Shown in pieces: positions 37,601 to 50,100 of a stretch of 64,000 nt of DNA. Source of the stretch: Papilionanthe hookeriana x Papilionanthe teres (lineage: Eukaryota > Streptophyta > Magnoliopsida > Asparagales > Orchidaceae); NCBI GenBank assembly GCA_022702705.1, contig CM040424.1:75829452-75893451 (forward strand), read 5' to 3'. Under the pieces are notes generated by a model. That model was not told where the DNA came from, searched no databases, and saw nothing but the letters and a program-made list of their open reading frames with translations. Made by a program: the position numbers and the translations under genes. The first letter of the stretch is position 1, and each line of letters opens with the position of its first letter.

Positions 37601-40600
37601 ACTTTCCCAGACAGCCTCTAAGAAACAAAACCTAGAAGGTTTATCCATGCATACCTCTTCTAAAAGATTACCATGCAAAAAAAGGCCTTCTTCACATTTA
37701 GCTGGTGCAAGGGTCAATTATTCATTGCAGTAAAGAACAGAAGTTGGTGAACCAAATTCAACTTAGCAACCAACGAGAATGTGACCAAGTAGTTAATCTC
37801 ATTAATTTGAGCATAGCCCTAAGCAATCAACGGAGCATTGAGACGAGCAACATATCCATCAGAGTGAAACTCAGCTGCAAAAACCCACTTGTCAAATGGA
37901 AGTTCTACTAGTTCCCAAGTTCTATTTTCAGTTAAGACATTCATTTCATCAAGCATTGATGCTCGCCGCCCAGAATGGGATAGAGCTTGTCGAACATAGC
38001 TTGAAACCTCAATAGAGTTGAGAGAAGTAAGAAACAAGCAAGAAGTGGAAGACGGCTGATTATAGTTAACACAAGAGGAAATGGGATAGGTGCATTGGTG
38101 TTTACCTCTTCAAAGAGTAATAGGTAAATCAAAGTCACTGAGAGGACGATCCACTGAGAAAGATGGTATCGGTGTCAGACTAGGATCAGGGGACGAGGTA
38201 TCCTTGAGTAAACATTTATTATAGGTGGTCTAAGTTGAGGCACTGGAGGAAGAGGTGGAGCCAGATCTGAACTTATGATGTGATACATTAACAACTTTTC
38301 ATAATCTATGAGGAATTAGACGTCGATGAGTCACCAAAGAATGGGATATATTTGTGAAATGTGACACCAGCAGAAATTATGTATCTGTTAAAGAGGGGAA
38401 AAACATCAATACCCTTTTTGCAGACAAAAAAATCCTAGAAAGACACATTTAATGACTTCAACTAATTAGAAATAAAACTTAATAGGGCATTTGATTCAAC
38501 AAAACACTTAAAAACATTTGATTGATCAAAAAACAAGTAATAAAGTTAAATGTTAATATTGTTCGACCACAATTCCTGACTTGGTTAATTCTAAGTTATC
38601 AGATCGGGTTATGACACTTCTAGTTTTTTAGCTTAATATAATACATAGAAGAGAGTCAAAGAAATTCAAACCTCACACGAGTAGATGAGGAAGGAATTTG
38701 TCAAAAAGGATACCAAGTATCAAAAGCATACTAATATTTAACAAATATGACTGTGTGGATCAAACTGAAGGAGAGATTTCCTTCAGTTTTTTCTTGAAAC
38801 TTAAGTCTTCAGTTTGAATTTCATTAAGATTGTTAAGAAGATTAATGATAATGCCTACAAGATTAATCTATCGGAGGACTACAACATTTCTACTAGATTC
38901 AACGTCATTGATTTGTTTTCGTACTATGAGGATCCAGAAGTTTTCCAATGAAGAGACGAAGCCTCTTCTACCTAGGAAAAGTGAAACTGGAGTGGATCCT
39001 GCCGTGTGACCGAGATACAGGAATTAAGGGGTCCTGTGAAGAGATTTTCCCACACCACTGAAACGAACGGCTTTTGTGGGGCCCTCTTTTGCTTTATTTT
39101 GAATTAGTATTAGAGTTGCTTTGCTTTGGTAGTAAAAATATATTATTCAGAACCTCGTTTTGGACTTTTGTTTGGTTTGAGCATTTAGAGATTGTTGTCT
39201 CAAAATTTTCTAAGCTAAGAAGCATTGTATTATCTTCAGCTTGCAAATATTGTGCAATAGCTAGTTCAAGAATAGGTAGTGAATTCCCCTTGATATTCTC
39301 ACACTGCCGATATAGCCATTGGTTTTTGTTTTCCGTACGGTTTTCCCTACCTGACAGCAGCTACAGCACCTTTCCCCTTTTCAATCCTTATCATTTTATT
39401 ATATTCTTCTCTTCATGTCAATCCATAACAATCCCAACACATGTATCAATCCTATTATGCATTCTAGAAACCCTACCTAGAACGGTATTCGTGAGCATGT
39501 AGTTGAGCCCTAATTATAGTTGCAGTATTTGAAAAAGTAATAGCAAAAATGACACTTTTTTATTGGTTACTACAACTATGCTGCAAATGAGAAGAGTGTA
39601 AATTATAATTACAAAGACTGATAACCAAACAATACAAAAGATATACTAACTCAAATTGTTGGGAAATGATCTATAGTTGAATGAGACTTTTTGTGGAAGC
39701 TTCTTTATCAAGCTTCAAAAACAAAGGCTAAAAACTAAATATTGAACAAACTCTGGGAAACGAAAATTTGTGAAGCCATTCACAGCAGTCCCCGTACCTT
39801 AACAACAGATAGGTAAGAATCCTTCAGTCCAGTATACTTCCCGACCATAGCAATTTTAATCTATGTAGAAAAAAAAATTCAAAAAAATAAACTTGAAGAG
39901 TAAATTTATAAAAATGTTAAGGATTTCAGCAATACTTACAGAATTAGTGAGGTTGCCATATGACTCTGCCATATTTGTCCAGTTCTGCAAATCTGGGGCG
40001 CTAGCAATACTGAAGCACCACTTACAACTTCTTATTCATTTCAGGATGTTAATTAAATAAGTGTGACAAATAACAGAAGATTCATATAATTGAAAATGGG
40101 AACTTTTAAGAAAGATCCTTGCCTGAGATGATTTAGCTGCTTTAAGATAGCTTTATGAGCATTTTGTTTCTAGATAGAGAATACAGAGTTCAACTATCAA
40201 AGTTCAAATCAGGTAGGAATTACTAATGTAACTTCAAACTTCAGAATAGAACATCATACTCACCCGAAGTATTACTGGAACATGCCAGATGTTTGGAACG
40301 TCATGGATATTGAGAATGTTAGAAACCTAACAAGAGTTAAACAAAACAATTTGAGTGCAGAAATGCAAATAAAAATTTTATATTAGAATAAGAGCTCACC
40401 GGTACGTGACAAAATTGAGACAGTTTTTCCTTTGTACCTTCCGTTAAAGGCTGAAAAAGAAAGAGGAAAATACAAATAAAGCAAGAAGCCAATGCTTCCA
40501 TAAGTGAAATACATCTTGTAAATTATGCAACATTCAAACCAAGAAGAAAAATTGTCTAGTACATAATACAGGATATATATCGAGCAATCAAACTCTGATT

Positions 40601-43600
40601 TTAGACATGATATTTTCAGAGTGTTATAAACATTTTCAATAATTGCCAAGTTTTTTTATTCTTGGTCATTTTACATCTTTGGAATATAATGGCCTTGTGG
40701 TTAATTTGTGAGTGTTAATTTAGTCCATGTCATTACATCTGTTAACAACTTGTTATTTCTACAATAGATAACTAGAGGAACTCTATGAAAGAACAAGTTT
40801 GGAATACAACAAGAGTGTCACACCCCAACTGAACCCTCTTTAAGAGTCGGCTGAGGTGCGACAAAAGCCGGTAATTTGGTCAGACCACCCCTCACCAGCA
40901 CTAGTATTGACTTTTATAATCAGGGCCCATAGAGTGGTGAATTAGTCTAATTAGGTCGCCGCAACATACGTGATATAATATATTTCATAATTCAATTAGA
41001 CTCCGGGACTTAAAATGGTGTCATATAAACAATCAAGGGAATATTTTGGCACTTCACACTTTGAAGATTAAACGATGAGTTAAGAAGAGTAACGTCTTCT
41101 TGATGTATAGCCACTTCCACACTCCAAAGCTGAATGATTCATAGACTAAGGAAACTGATGGCTATAGGAAATCTTAATGTTCAGCTCATATAATTTTATT
41201 TATGTTTACGTTCGATAGGACATAAAAGTTTAGTTCAACAACTATCTTATTTATTGGAGTAACTTAATGTCTTTTGGATATCATAAGGATATTATTATTT
41301 TTTACTATTAGTTTATAAACAGTTGGTTATTTCTTCACCTATTATGTAACCAAATCCTAAGATAAATTAACATTTACTGTTTTTTAATACATAAGTTTTG
41401 TCGATCTTTTACATGTTCTTAATTTTTCCCTACCAATTGAAAGGCCGCCTTGCATCTAATACCTTGAAAAAACTTACTCTCATTTATTTAGGCGTGGTAG
41501 CATTCTGACACGCAAAGGAAAAAAAGAGCTTTGGTATAGATCAAAGCGGTTGTATAAATTTCCATCCATATTTACAGGCAGTCATACATTCCAAATAAAA
41601 AACTACTATATATATACTAAAAAGAATGGTCGGAGGCTATTGTACGAGCTCCCAACCACACTCATGTGTCTGACTATTCGAGGACCGCCCTCACTATCGG
41701 CAAGTGGCTAGAGGAGGATTTGAGCCGATGACCTGAGGGGACTTACACAGAGCTGCTCAACCAATACGTCACGGTTGGCGGCATATATATATATATATAT
41801 AAAGAAGATTTACAATTTTACATGCGCCACCTTACCTATACATGAAATAATATTTAACTTTTTTAAAAATTAAATAATGATATTTTTCATGTGATAAATG
41901 ATTTAGGTGGCATAAAACTTAAACTTAAATTCAAGTGTTAGATGTGTAAATACATAGAATTTGGGTGGTATGTATGTAAACGGCCCATATATATATAAAT
42001 ATATACATGTGGTCATGTTTTTACCTGATCTGAACGACAAGCTAGTAGGTCAGGAGTCAAACCCAATGCCCTCAATTCTCGAACACTATGCTGCGTAGGT
42101 TTCGTTTTCTAGAAAAAACAATAAATGAAGTTGCACAGAACAAGTTTAGCCTTTAGAGTTATTTCAAAAAATATAGAAGTTTAATAAATGTTCATATAGA
42201 CGTTATATAGAACAAGATTAACGCTGCTAAATGCTCTTTAAGAAAAGGAAGAGATACTTCCGATACCATCCTCGAGTAACTGAAAGAATCGAACATGTTT
42301 ATATTCATATTAATGCGATTTATGTTCATGAAAAAAAGGAAAATTTATACACGTACCACACAGATTTTATGGATTTACATATCTAGCACCAAAAGTTTGA
42401 TTTTTACATTCATAGCACCTTGATACTATAAACCTATGCAAAAAAAATATCAATTTGACATTTAAAAGTTAGTAAAAGTGGTATTTTTATGTGATGTTAA
42501 AGACGAGTGTTATGAATATAAATATTAAAGTTTAGGCATTAGATATGCAACTATAGAAGAATTGTGTGGTATGTATGTAATTACCCCAAACAAAAAACCA
42601 CGAGGATTCTCACCTGCTCACCAACAGCACCAAGTACTGGTACAAGGCTGACATGAACAAGGCAGAAATTTTCTTTTCCTAATACCAAATTGAAAACATA
42701 AGTTAATAAATCGTGATTTTGAAATAACAACAAAAATAAGCTTATCAAAGTTCTGCCTGTTACACATCAAAAAAGCCAATATCGCCATATACATAACAAA
42801 ATAGGAAATATAACCCCAATACATAGGAAAAATATTTAGTTATGACAAAGCCGATGTTTATGTGCTCAACCGGGTCCCGAGACAGCGTGGCTTGCTGAAC
42901 CAGGGCTTTCCCAAGTAGCCTCCAAGGGCGGTCCCCCATGGCTTAGCTGTGCGTCATTCACCGGCACTGACGCTTGTGCTCATGACGCAATAAGTTTTCA
43001 AGGTGCATTTTTTTTAGCACGTAAATATTTCCTGCATTAATTTACTAAGATCGTAGCATCAAGTTGTCCTCATCATTTTCAAATTTGTGGCTTCTTTTAA
43101 CGTTTAAAACTGGTTTATTTGGTAAGTGGAACTATTTGTGGCGTTTAGTTGTTGCACTTTGCAGCGTGTAGAACCTTTCAATTTAGTCAATAAATCAACT
43201 TTGCACAGTTTCCAAATTTCAATTTTTTAGTAATTAAATTTTGTAAAGGGTAAAATGTACATTTTTATCTTTCTTTAACATGGTAAATAACGAGGTAGAA
43301 TGGAATGGAATGGAAGAAGAGCTAAAAGCTCTCTTTCCAATCACAACACTAGGATCTGTTCTTCTTGTTGAAAATGGGAAAATTTATACACAATTGGATG
43401 AAGAACATGCTCAAAAACTCTCATGGTGTTTTCAATCTCATGCAATTTGTTTACTCTTTAAATTTATTGTATCATGCATATGTTATGATGAAATTATATT
43501 AAAGAACTTTTTCAGTATTTGCAATTTACTTTTAGCATTATGTTTACATACGTGTAAACTAGAACCCTAGCGTCTAGATGGCCAAAAAAAGAACGATAAC

Positions 43601-46600
43601 TAAAATAAATTTTCCCATTTCCAATTTGGGCGGCCATCCTAGGATAGGTCCCAAGGTGTGATGTGCACTATCTGGATCCTAATTATTTCCCATTTCCATG
43701 AAGTGCCAGGAACCCAAACTAATGACTCGCTATAAAGTTTCCTCATATAGAGTGAAGCAGAAGAATATTATTAAAATAACCAAGACATTATAAAGGATCT
43801 CCCTATTTCCAATGTGGGCTTCAAAATTCACCTTTTTTTTTTAAAGGTTGTTCTGGGCTAAATTTTCAAAAGGCGTGCATGATTTTAGAAAAGACAATAT
43901 TCACGAATTTCACCCTCATTTTATAAGAACTTATAGATATGGTATGGTCTTTGGATTCCCATAAGGCCAAACTTACAAAGAAAAGGGACTTACAAATGGC
44001 ATGTGTCCACGTAGGGCATGAACACAGCTCCGACATTTGTATAAAACATGACAAACTAAAAGTGAATTAGGGCTCTGATGTGGCAATAACACGGAACACG
44101 GGACATGCTATGCAGAGCGAGCTTAAAAAAGAAGAAATAAAAGTATAAAATATGATATTCAAACTGATTCAAGATGTTGAAGACGCTTAACATGCTGGTA
44201 GCTGAATATGATGTGTTCGAAGATGCACAAGAAATATGAGGGAGCAAGATGATGAAAACGCAGAGCCTAGGTGATGAGTATAGCTGGATAGGATGATACT
44301 TGTTCAAGTCAAAAGAAGACAAAGTGGAAGTTGCGTGCTCTATCAAAGCTCCCTTGGAGTCGGATCCACATGTTTTTTAGAAGTCAAGGCACTGGCTATA
44401 CAAGTAAGCGAGCATGTCAATCAAACATTGGATTTTTTTTTCTTTTTTTTTTTTTTGAGAGCCACTAACAACTCATATGCCCTTGGAATAATTCTCATAA
44501 GGTTTGGAGCTTAGATGAATAAAAAATAAAAATAAAAAAAGCTTGCATTTAATTAAATAATTATTTATTTTCCCAAATATTTTAAAATTTCTTAACAACT
44601 ATAAAAAATAAAAAATATACAATATAAAAATAGTAAGCTCGTATAACTATAGAGAACAAAAATAAAATAACTCATAATAATTTTAAGCTTTATAAATTGA
44701 AGGTTCTAATTTCTTTAAAAATCCCCATATACTTAAAAACTTATTAATTACACAAATAAAATTAAGATCCCCTTATAAAATTTTTGAAAAATTTGCAAGC
44801 AAATAAGTTTTTTTTTTTTTAATAGATATTAAGGTTGTACAAACTCAAGCTCAACTCAATAACAGGCTCACGTGCCAAATTTATCCAACCACGAGCTTGA
44901 GCTCAAATTAAAACTCAATTCATTATCGAGCTCAAGTTCAAGTATTTGATGACTCGACTCTGGCTCGTCAAACTGCTCAAATATGTGGTTTGAATCTTTG
45001 ATCACAACTACAAGTTTAGCAAACTGACGAGCAAAGGTCTTGATGCATGCAGAAATCATGATAGAAATTTATTCATGACTTTGCCCTAAACATTCCTTCA
45101 CAGCCGCAAGCGCATTTCCAAACTCTCAAAGCTTACTTGTCGCCATACTCTTCTAGTGTCTTATCACAACCCGGCTCGGAACTTAGAATTAGTCGTGAAG
45201 AGAACAGACAGTCGAACGGTGGAATTAAATTTTCTTTTATTATATTTCTATCACTATTAATTTAATATCTAAATATTAATTGAAAATACCACTAAAAAAA
45301 TAATCAAATTAACCGAATAAAAATAGTTACATTTTTTGTTGTTGATGTCTTCTTATGTACACGTTAGCTCATCCAGTAATCATCTTATTTAAAAGCTTAA
45401 ACCTGAAAAATATTAAAATAATATAATGAGTTATCTAAAAATAACTGAAAAGCAATTACACGTTTAAACTACAATAATAAAAGCAATTACACGATAATTT
45501 CAAACTCGACAGCTATAGTAGCCACCTGCACCACAGGAGAAAGAGCCACACATCCAGCTTATTCAGTAACAGTTGTGTTGGTCATTTGACTTGCCACCGG
45601 AGGAGTCTCCTCAACAGCCTTGTCAACAGAATTTAAACTGTTGAGCACGTTATCAGCATCAGATACTATCCTATTCTCCTGAACTAAGGTAGCATCAACT
45701 CTTTGTTGGGAATTCCCAACAGCAGCTAAGAAAGACCCAAAAGCCCTATTTTTTGAGGGAGGATTCAGTCTATAACAAGTGTTCATAATATGCCCAAACA
45801 TTTTACAATGTTGGCAAAAAAGAGGTATGTTATCCACCACAACCTCCTGTCAAAACTCATCCTCCTCATCTGTGATCCAAATTCGATCCACATCTGGAAG
45901 AGTGATATCTCTCTCCACCTGAACCCTGACACCATCTGGCAAGGTCCAATCAAAAGTAGGTGAATCAACTCTGAGAGAAGTACCAAGACCTTGGCTGATG
46001 TTGTACAAAGCCTGTCGGTGATACAACTGAAGGGGAAGACCAAGAAACTTGAACCACATAAGAACGATAGGAGGTTCCTTAGATGGGTCAAAGTGAGGAG
46101 TCCATTTGATAATCCTCATAGAGGTGCCAGCAACCAAAAGAGATTATTGAGCAAAGATTCTTGCATAATTCTCTTCATTACGTAGTCTAATAAGTAAATG
46201 TCTGTCATCCAACAGTCCCAACTTCCATGCTCCAATGAGCTTCAGATCCTCAAAAAACTTTCTAACCAAATCCATTTTGGGATGACCAAATTGGAATTTC
46301 CCAATTAAAATGAACTTAACATCATCAGTGAGAACCTTCATTTCTTGGGTAGTGAAGATAATAGTAGGTTTCTCATCCTTTTCACCTAGCGGCCTAATAA
46401 AATGGTGCTCTATTTTTCCAGTCGCAGCATCATGAATAGCTTGTGGAAATAAAAGATGATCCATTTTTTTTTTTGTGGGAGGTGTTGTCCCTGTCTACAA
46501 CTCCGGCATAAGTAGACTTAGCCCGTTGTGCATAATCTGCACATTAACGGGGATAGAAGTCGTTGCCATGAAGACGGCACACAAAACCAATGGCAGAAAA

Positions 46601-47061
46601 GGGGCTTACTGTCAAGCTTGCAACTCGCTGACTGACGAAAGTAACCTGCAGCCACTGCTACGGACGAAGCTCGACCCGAACCTGTAGCAACAGCCGCAGC
46701 AGTTCGCTACTGCAGAAGGGCCGCAAGGAGGACTCGAACGGCAGCAGCACGGGGAGCTGAACGCGTCTCGTATCAGACGCGAGCTCCAGATGATTCGATC
46801 TGCAGCCGCACAGCGCCAGACGACAAAGCAACGCTGCACACGGCGAGCGGTGGCTCGTATCAGACGCGAGCCAGATGATTCTGCAGTCGCGCAGCGCCAA
46901 ACGAACGAAGCAATGCTGCGCACAGAGAGCAGTGAAGAAGATGATGTCGGAGGAGATGCGAGATCAGATGCGAAAAAATCGCAGTAACGGTCGTTAGGGT
47001 TCGCCATGCGGCGAAACCCTAGCAGAGCCGATCGTGGAGGACGACGACGCCATATACACAC

Positions 47062-47126
<65 letters not shown>

Positions 47127-50100
47127 GCTTACAAATTAATCACTAACTCTATTTCTCACATTTTATTTATTCTATGAAAATAAAAATCTCTTATAGATAT
47201 TTCAGTTAATTCAACTTGTTACACTTCATAAATTCTAATATTATTAATTAATAATGTAATTTAAATTGACTAAAACAAAATTTTAATCAAACACTAATCA
47301 TATTGTCGCAATTTTTCCTTCTTCCTCCAACTAGAAAGATTCTTCTGACTATACTTTATGCAATTAATCACTAATATTAGTTACAGAAAGCTAATAAAAC
47401 TTAATTAATTTAATAAAGTAATTTATATCAATAACATTATAAACCCTAAAATACCTTATCGGTTCGGCTCAATTAGACAACTCTAGATTGCAAGCTCCCT
47501 CTTCCTCTCTTCATGCATAGGCGTGTGTGCCTACTCTCTACTACACATGAAATGAGCCTCACACATTGTCAACATCGTCTCCTCTGACTTCAAAGCAAGG
47601 CGCACGCAAACTCACTCAATTTCCCCTTCCTCTTGGTAGCTCGAGTTGATTCTCCCTTGCCTCCTCTTCCTTCTTCACGTCAAGGTCGCTCGATTCGACG
47701 CACACGAGCATCCTCTCCTTTATGTTTCCATGACTTGAAGCTAATTGCGACTATCTGTCTCATCTGTCTAACTCGAGCCTGCACATAAATGTACGCAAGA
47801 TTCAGTTGTCCCCTTCTCGCACAAAATCTTTTCCTTCAGCTACAACACACACAAACACACACCACAACACCCTGTCTTCCCTCTTCCCACGTTTGTTGCA
47901 TCAAAGCCTTCCCCCGCAAAAACCTGTACGCGATTTCTGGAATCGCCTCAGGTATGCTTGCATACACAAAAATTCCTTCTCTTCCTTCTCCTTCTGCAGC
48001 TTTGGCTTCTTCTCTTGCTCTCTCTCAGTTTCATTGGTTTGAAAGAGGGGGACACGACTCTTTAGGTCATAATTGAAAAGATACTTATCCTTTATATCTA
48101 TTCAATTATTAATATTTTTATTGTCAGATCTCAATAATGCAACAAATTCAAATACTAATTTTGTAATTAAGAGGGTGCGATCGTGCGGGTTGTGTGGGAT
48201 AAACAAATGTGGATTTGATGTCATGGTGTGCATGAACAATAAGATCAAACAAACTAAACTCATGGAAGACAAAGATTTAAAAAAAGGTAATTATACTATT
48301 CCTTTTTTATGTAAAAGAGAGAGTAGTATCCCTAATACCGAGGATAAATCAAACCACGACCAAACGACATAATTTTATAGTTGGGCTCAAGCAAAGATAC
48401 AATGATGCCTCCACAACATAAAACAAGTAATGACGACTATGTTGCAAAATAAAAAAGAAAACAAAAAAAAAACACAGAACGACTCGCTCTAGCAGAGTAA
48501 CAGTCCCGGAAGGGAAGGAAGGCGTGGTGGCTATGCTAGAGAGTGCTTGGCATATGGTAATTGCGACGCTGGATGATGTAGAAGTGATGGACTACTGGGA
48601 GGAGGCTGGCGGCAACTAGCAACGGCGTAGGAGAGGTGGCGGCGGACTGGACAGCAGCCGGAGGAGTCGACTGTGAGTGTTGACCTCACTTTTGGTCGAT
48701 GTTTAGTTTTCCCTCTTTAGTAGCCTAGGGTTTAGCCGTAGGACTTGCCTACCGACTATTCCTAGAAGACTAGAAGCGTAACCCTCACCCTTAAAAATTT
48801 TGAACCCCTCTTTGCTTAACTTGTAGCTCCACATATTGATTCTGATCTCTAGTATGTAGCAGGTAGGATCGATATGTGTTAGCTCGAAAGGAGTCCCCAT
48901 AGGACTGTCTGACTTTAGGGTTGACCCCGGGCGTCGTTCTGGAGCCAGTTCGCTCGCCGTCGCTCCCTTTTCCCCCCGAGCCGATTTGAAATCACTTCGA
49001 GCCTTTTCTAAACCCCTTTTGGCGACCACCTGCACCATTCTGATCGATCGAACTCGAGTCAAAATTTGTGACGAGACCGAATTTCGATGCGATTTTGACT
49101 CAACCGTCGACGAGGTTGTCCGAACAACTTCGGATGACGAAATTGATTGCGCCGATGCGTCCGGAACATCGATTTTACCTAGAATTGACATTTATTTTGC
49201 GACGACAGCCTGTCGGGGGCGAAAGTTGTAATTTTAGGGCTTAGTTTAAAAATAAAATAATAATATATATATTTTAAACCTATTTAAACTAAACCTAAGC
49301 CCTAATCCTCCCTCACGCTCGACTCGGCTGGCCCCATTTTCTACCGCACGAGCACGAAAGAAGCTTCAACGAGCCTTCTCCCGCGCTCGAGCATTCCTCC
49401 TTTGCGGTCGTTTCCTCCTCGAGCCGCACACGATCGCTCCTATCTCTTATCCCTGCGCGAGCAAGTTGCTCCTTGCGGCATTTCCTGCGCGGGCGTTATC
49501 CCTGCGGCGTCCTCTGCGCGAGCAAGTTGCCCGAACCTCTGTTGCACCTCCTTGCGGCATTTTTCTCCATCCTCCCGTACTTTCCCCAATCCTAATCGAC
49601 TCTACGGGTAAGGAGCGGCACTCCTCTTCCCTCCTCTGCCTATAAATGCCCCATTTTGCGATGAGTTGAGGGCTGCCCGAATTTCTTCTTAGAAGAGGGG
49701 AAGTGCTGTTGGATTGGAGCCTAAACTTTTGCTTCTCTTGTGTGTTCTACATTGATCGGTAACCTCCTTACTCCCCTCTCTTCTCTTCGGTTTGGCCCAG
49801 GTAACCCGTGACTCCTGCTGTTGGTTTGGCTCTCCCTGTTTACTGTTTCGGCTGAGCACTTATGTGCCATGGAATGATTTATTTAGCTATTTAAATGATG
49901 ATTCCTTGCTCCCCCTCCCTAGTGGCATGTTAGTAGGTTGTCATATCTAAATTTGGGGGTGTTTTATTGCTTGAAGCATGAGTAAGAATAGAGATTTGAG
50001 CATGTTTTAGGGATAAGTTTGAGCACTTGTTTAAAATGATCGTATATATACTATGAGGTGGGCTCTTTTCTCTTTCTCTCGCTATTTAGAGCAATCCAAA

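Noticed and set aside
46612..47061. 149-codon minus-strand frame
   Set aside because: Cys/Arg/Ser-rich leader-like sequence upstream of LINE ORF1, with no recognisable domain.
48703..49191. 162-codon minus-strand frame as a gene
   Set aside because: Overlaps repeat block D, whose second copy at 6.5-6.8 kb has a different, shorter frame; no domain.
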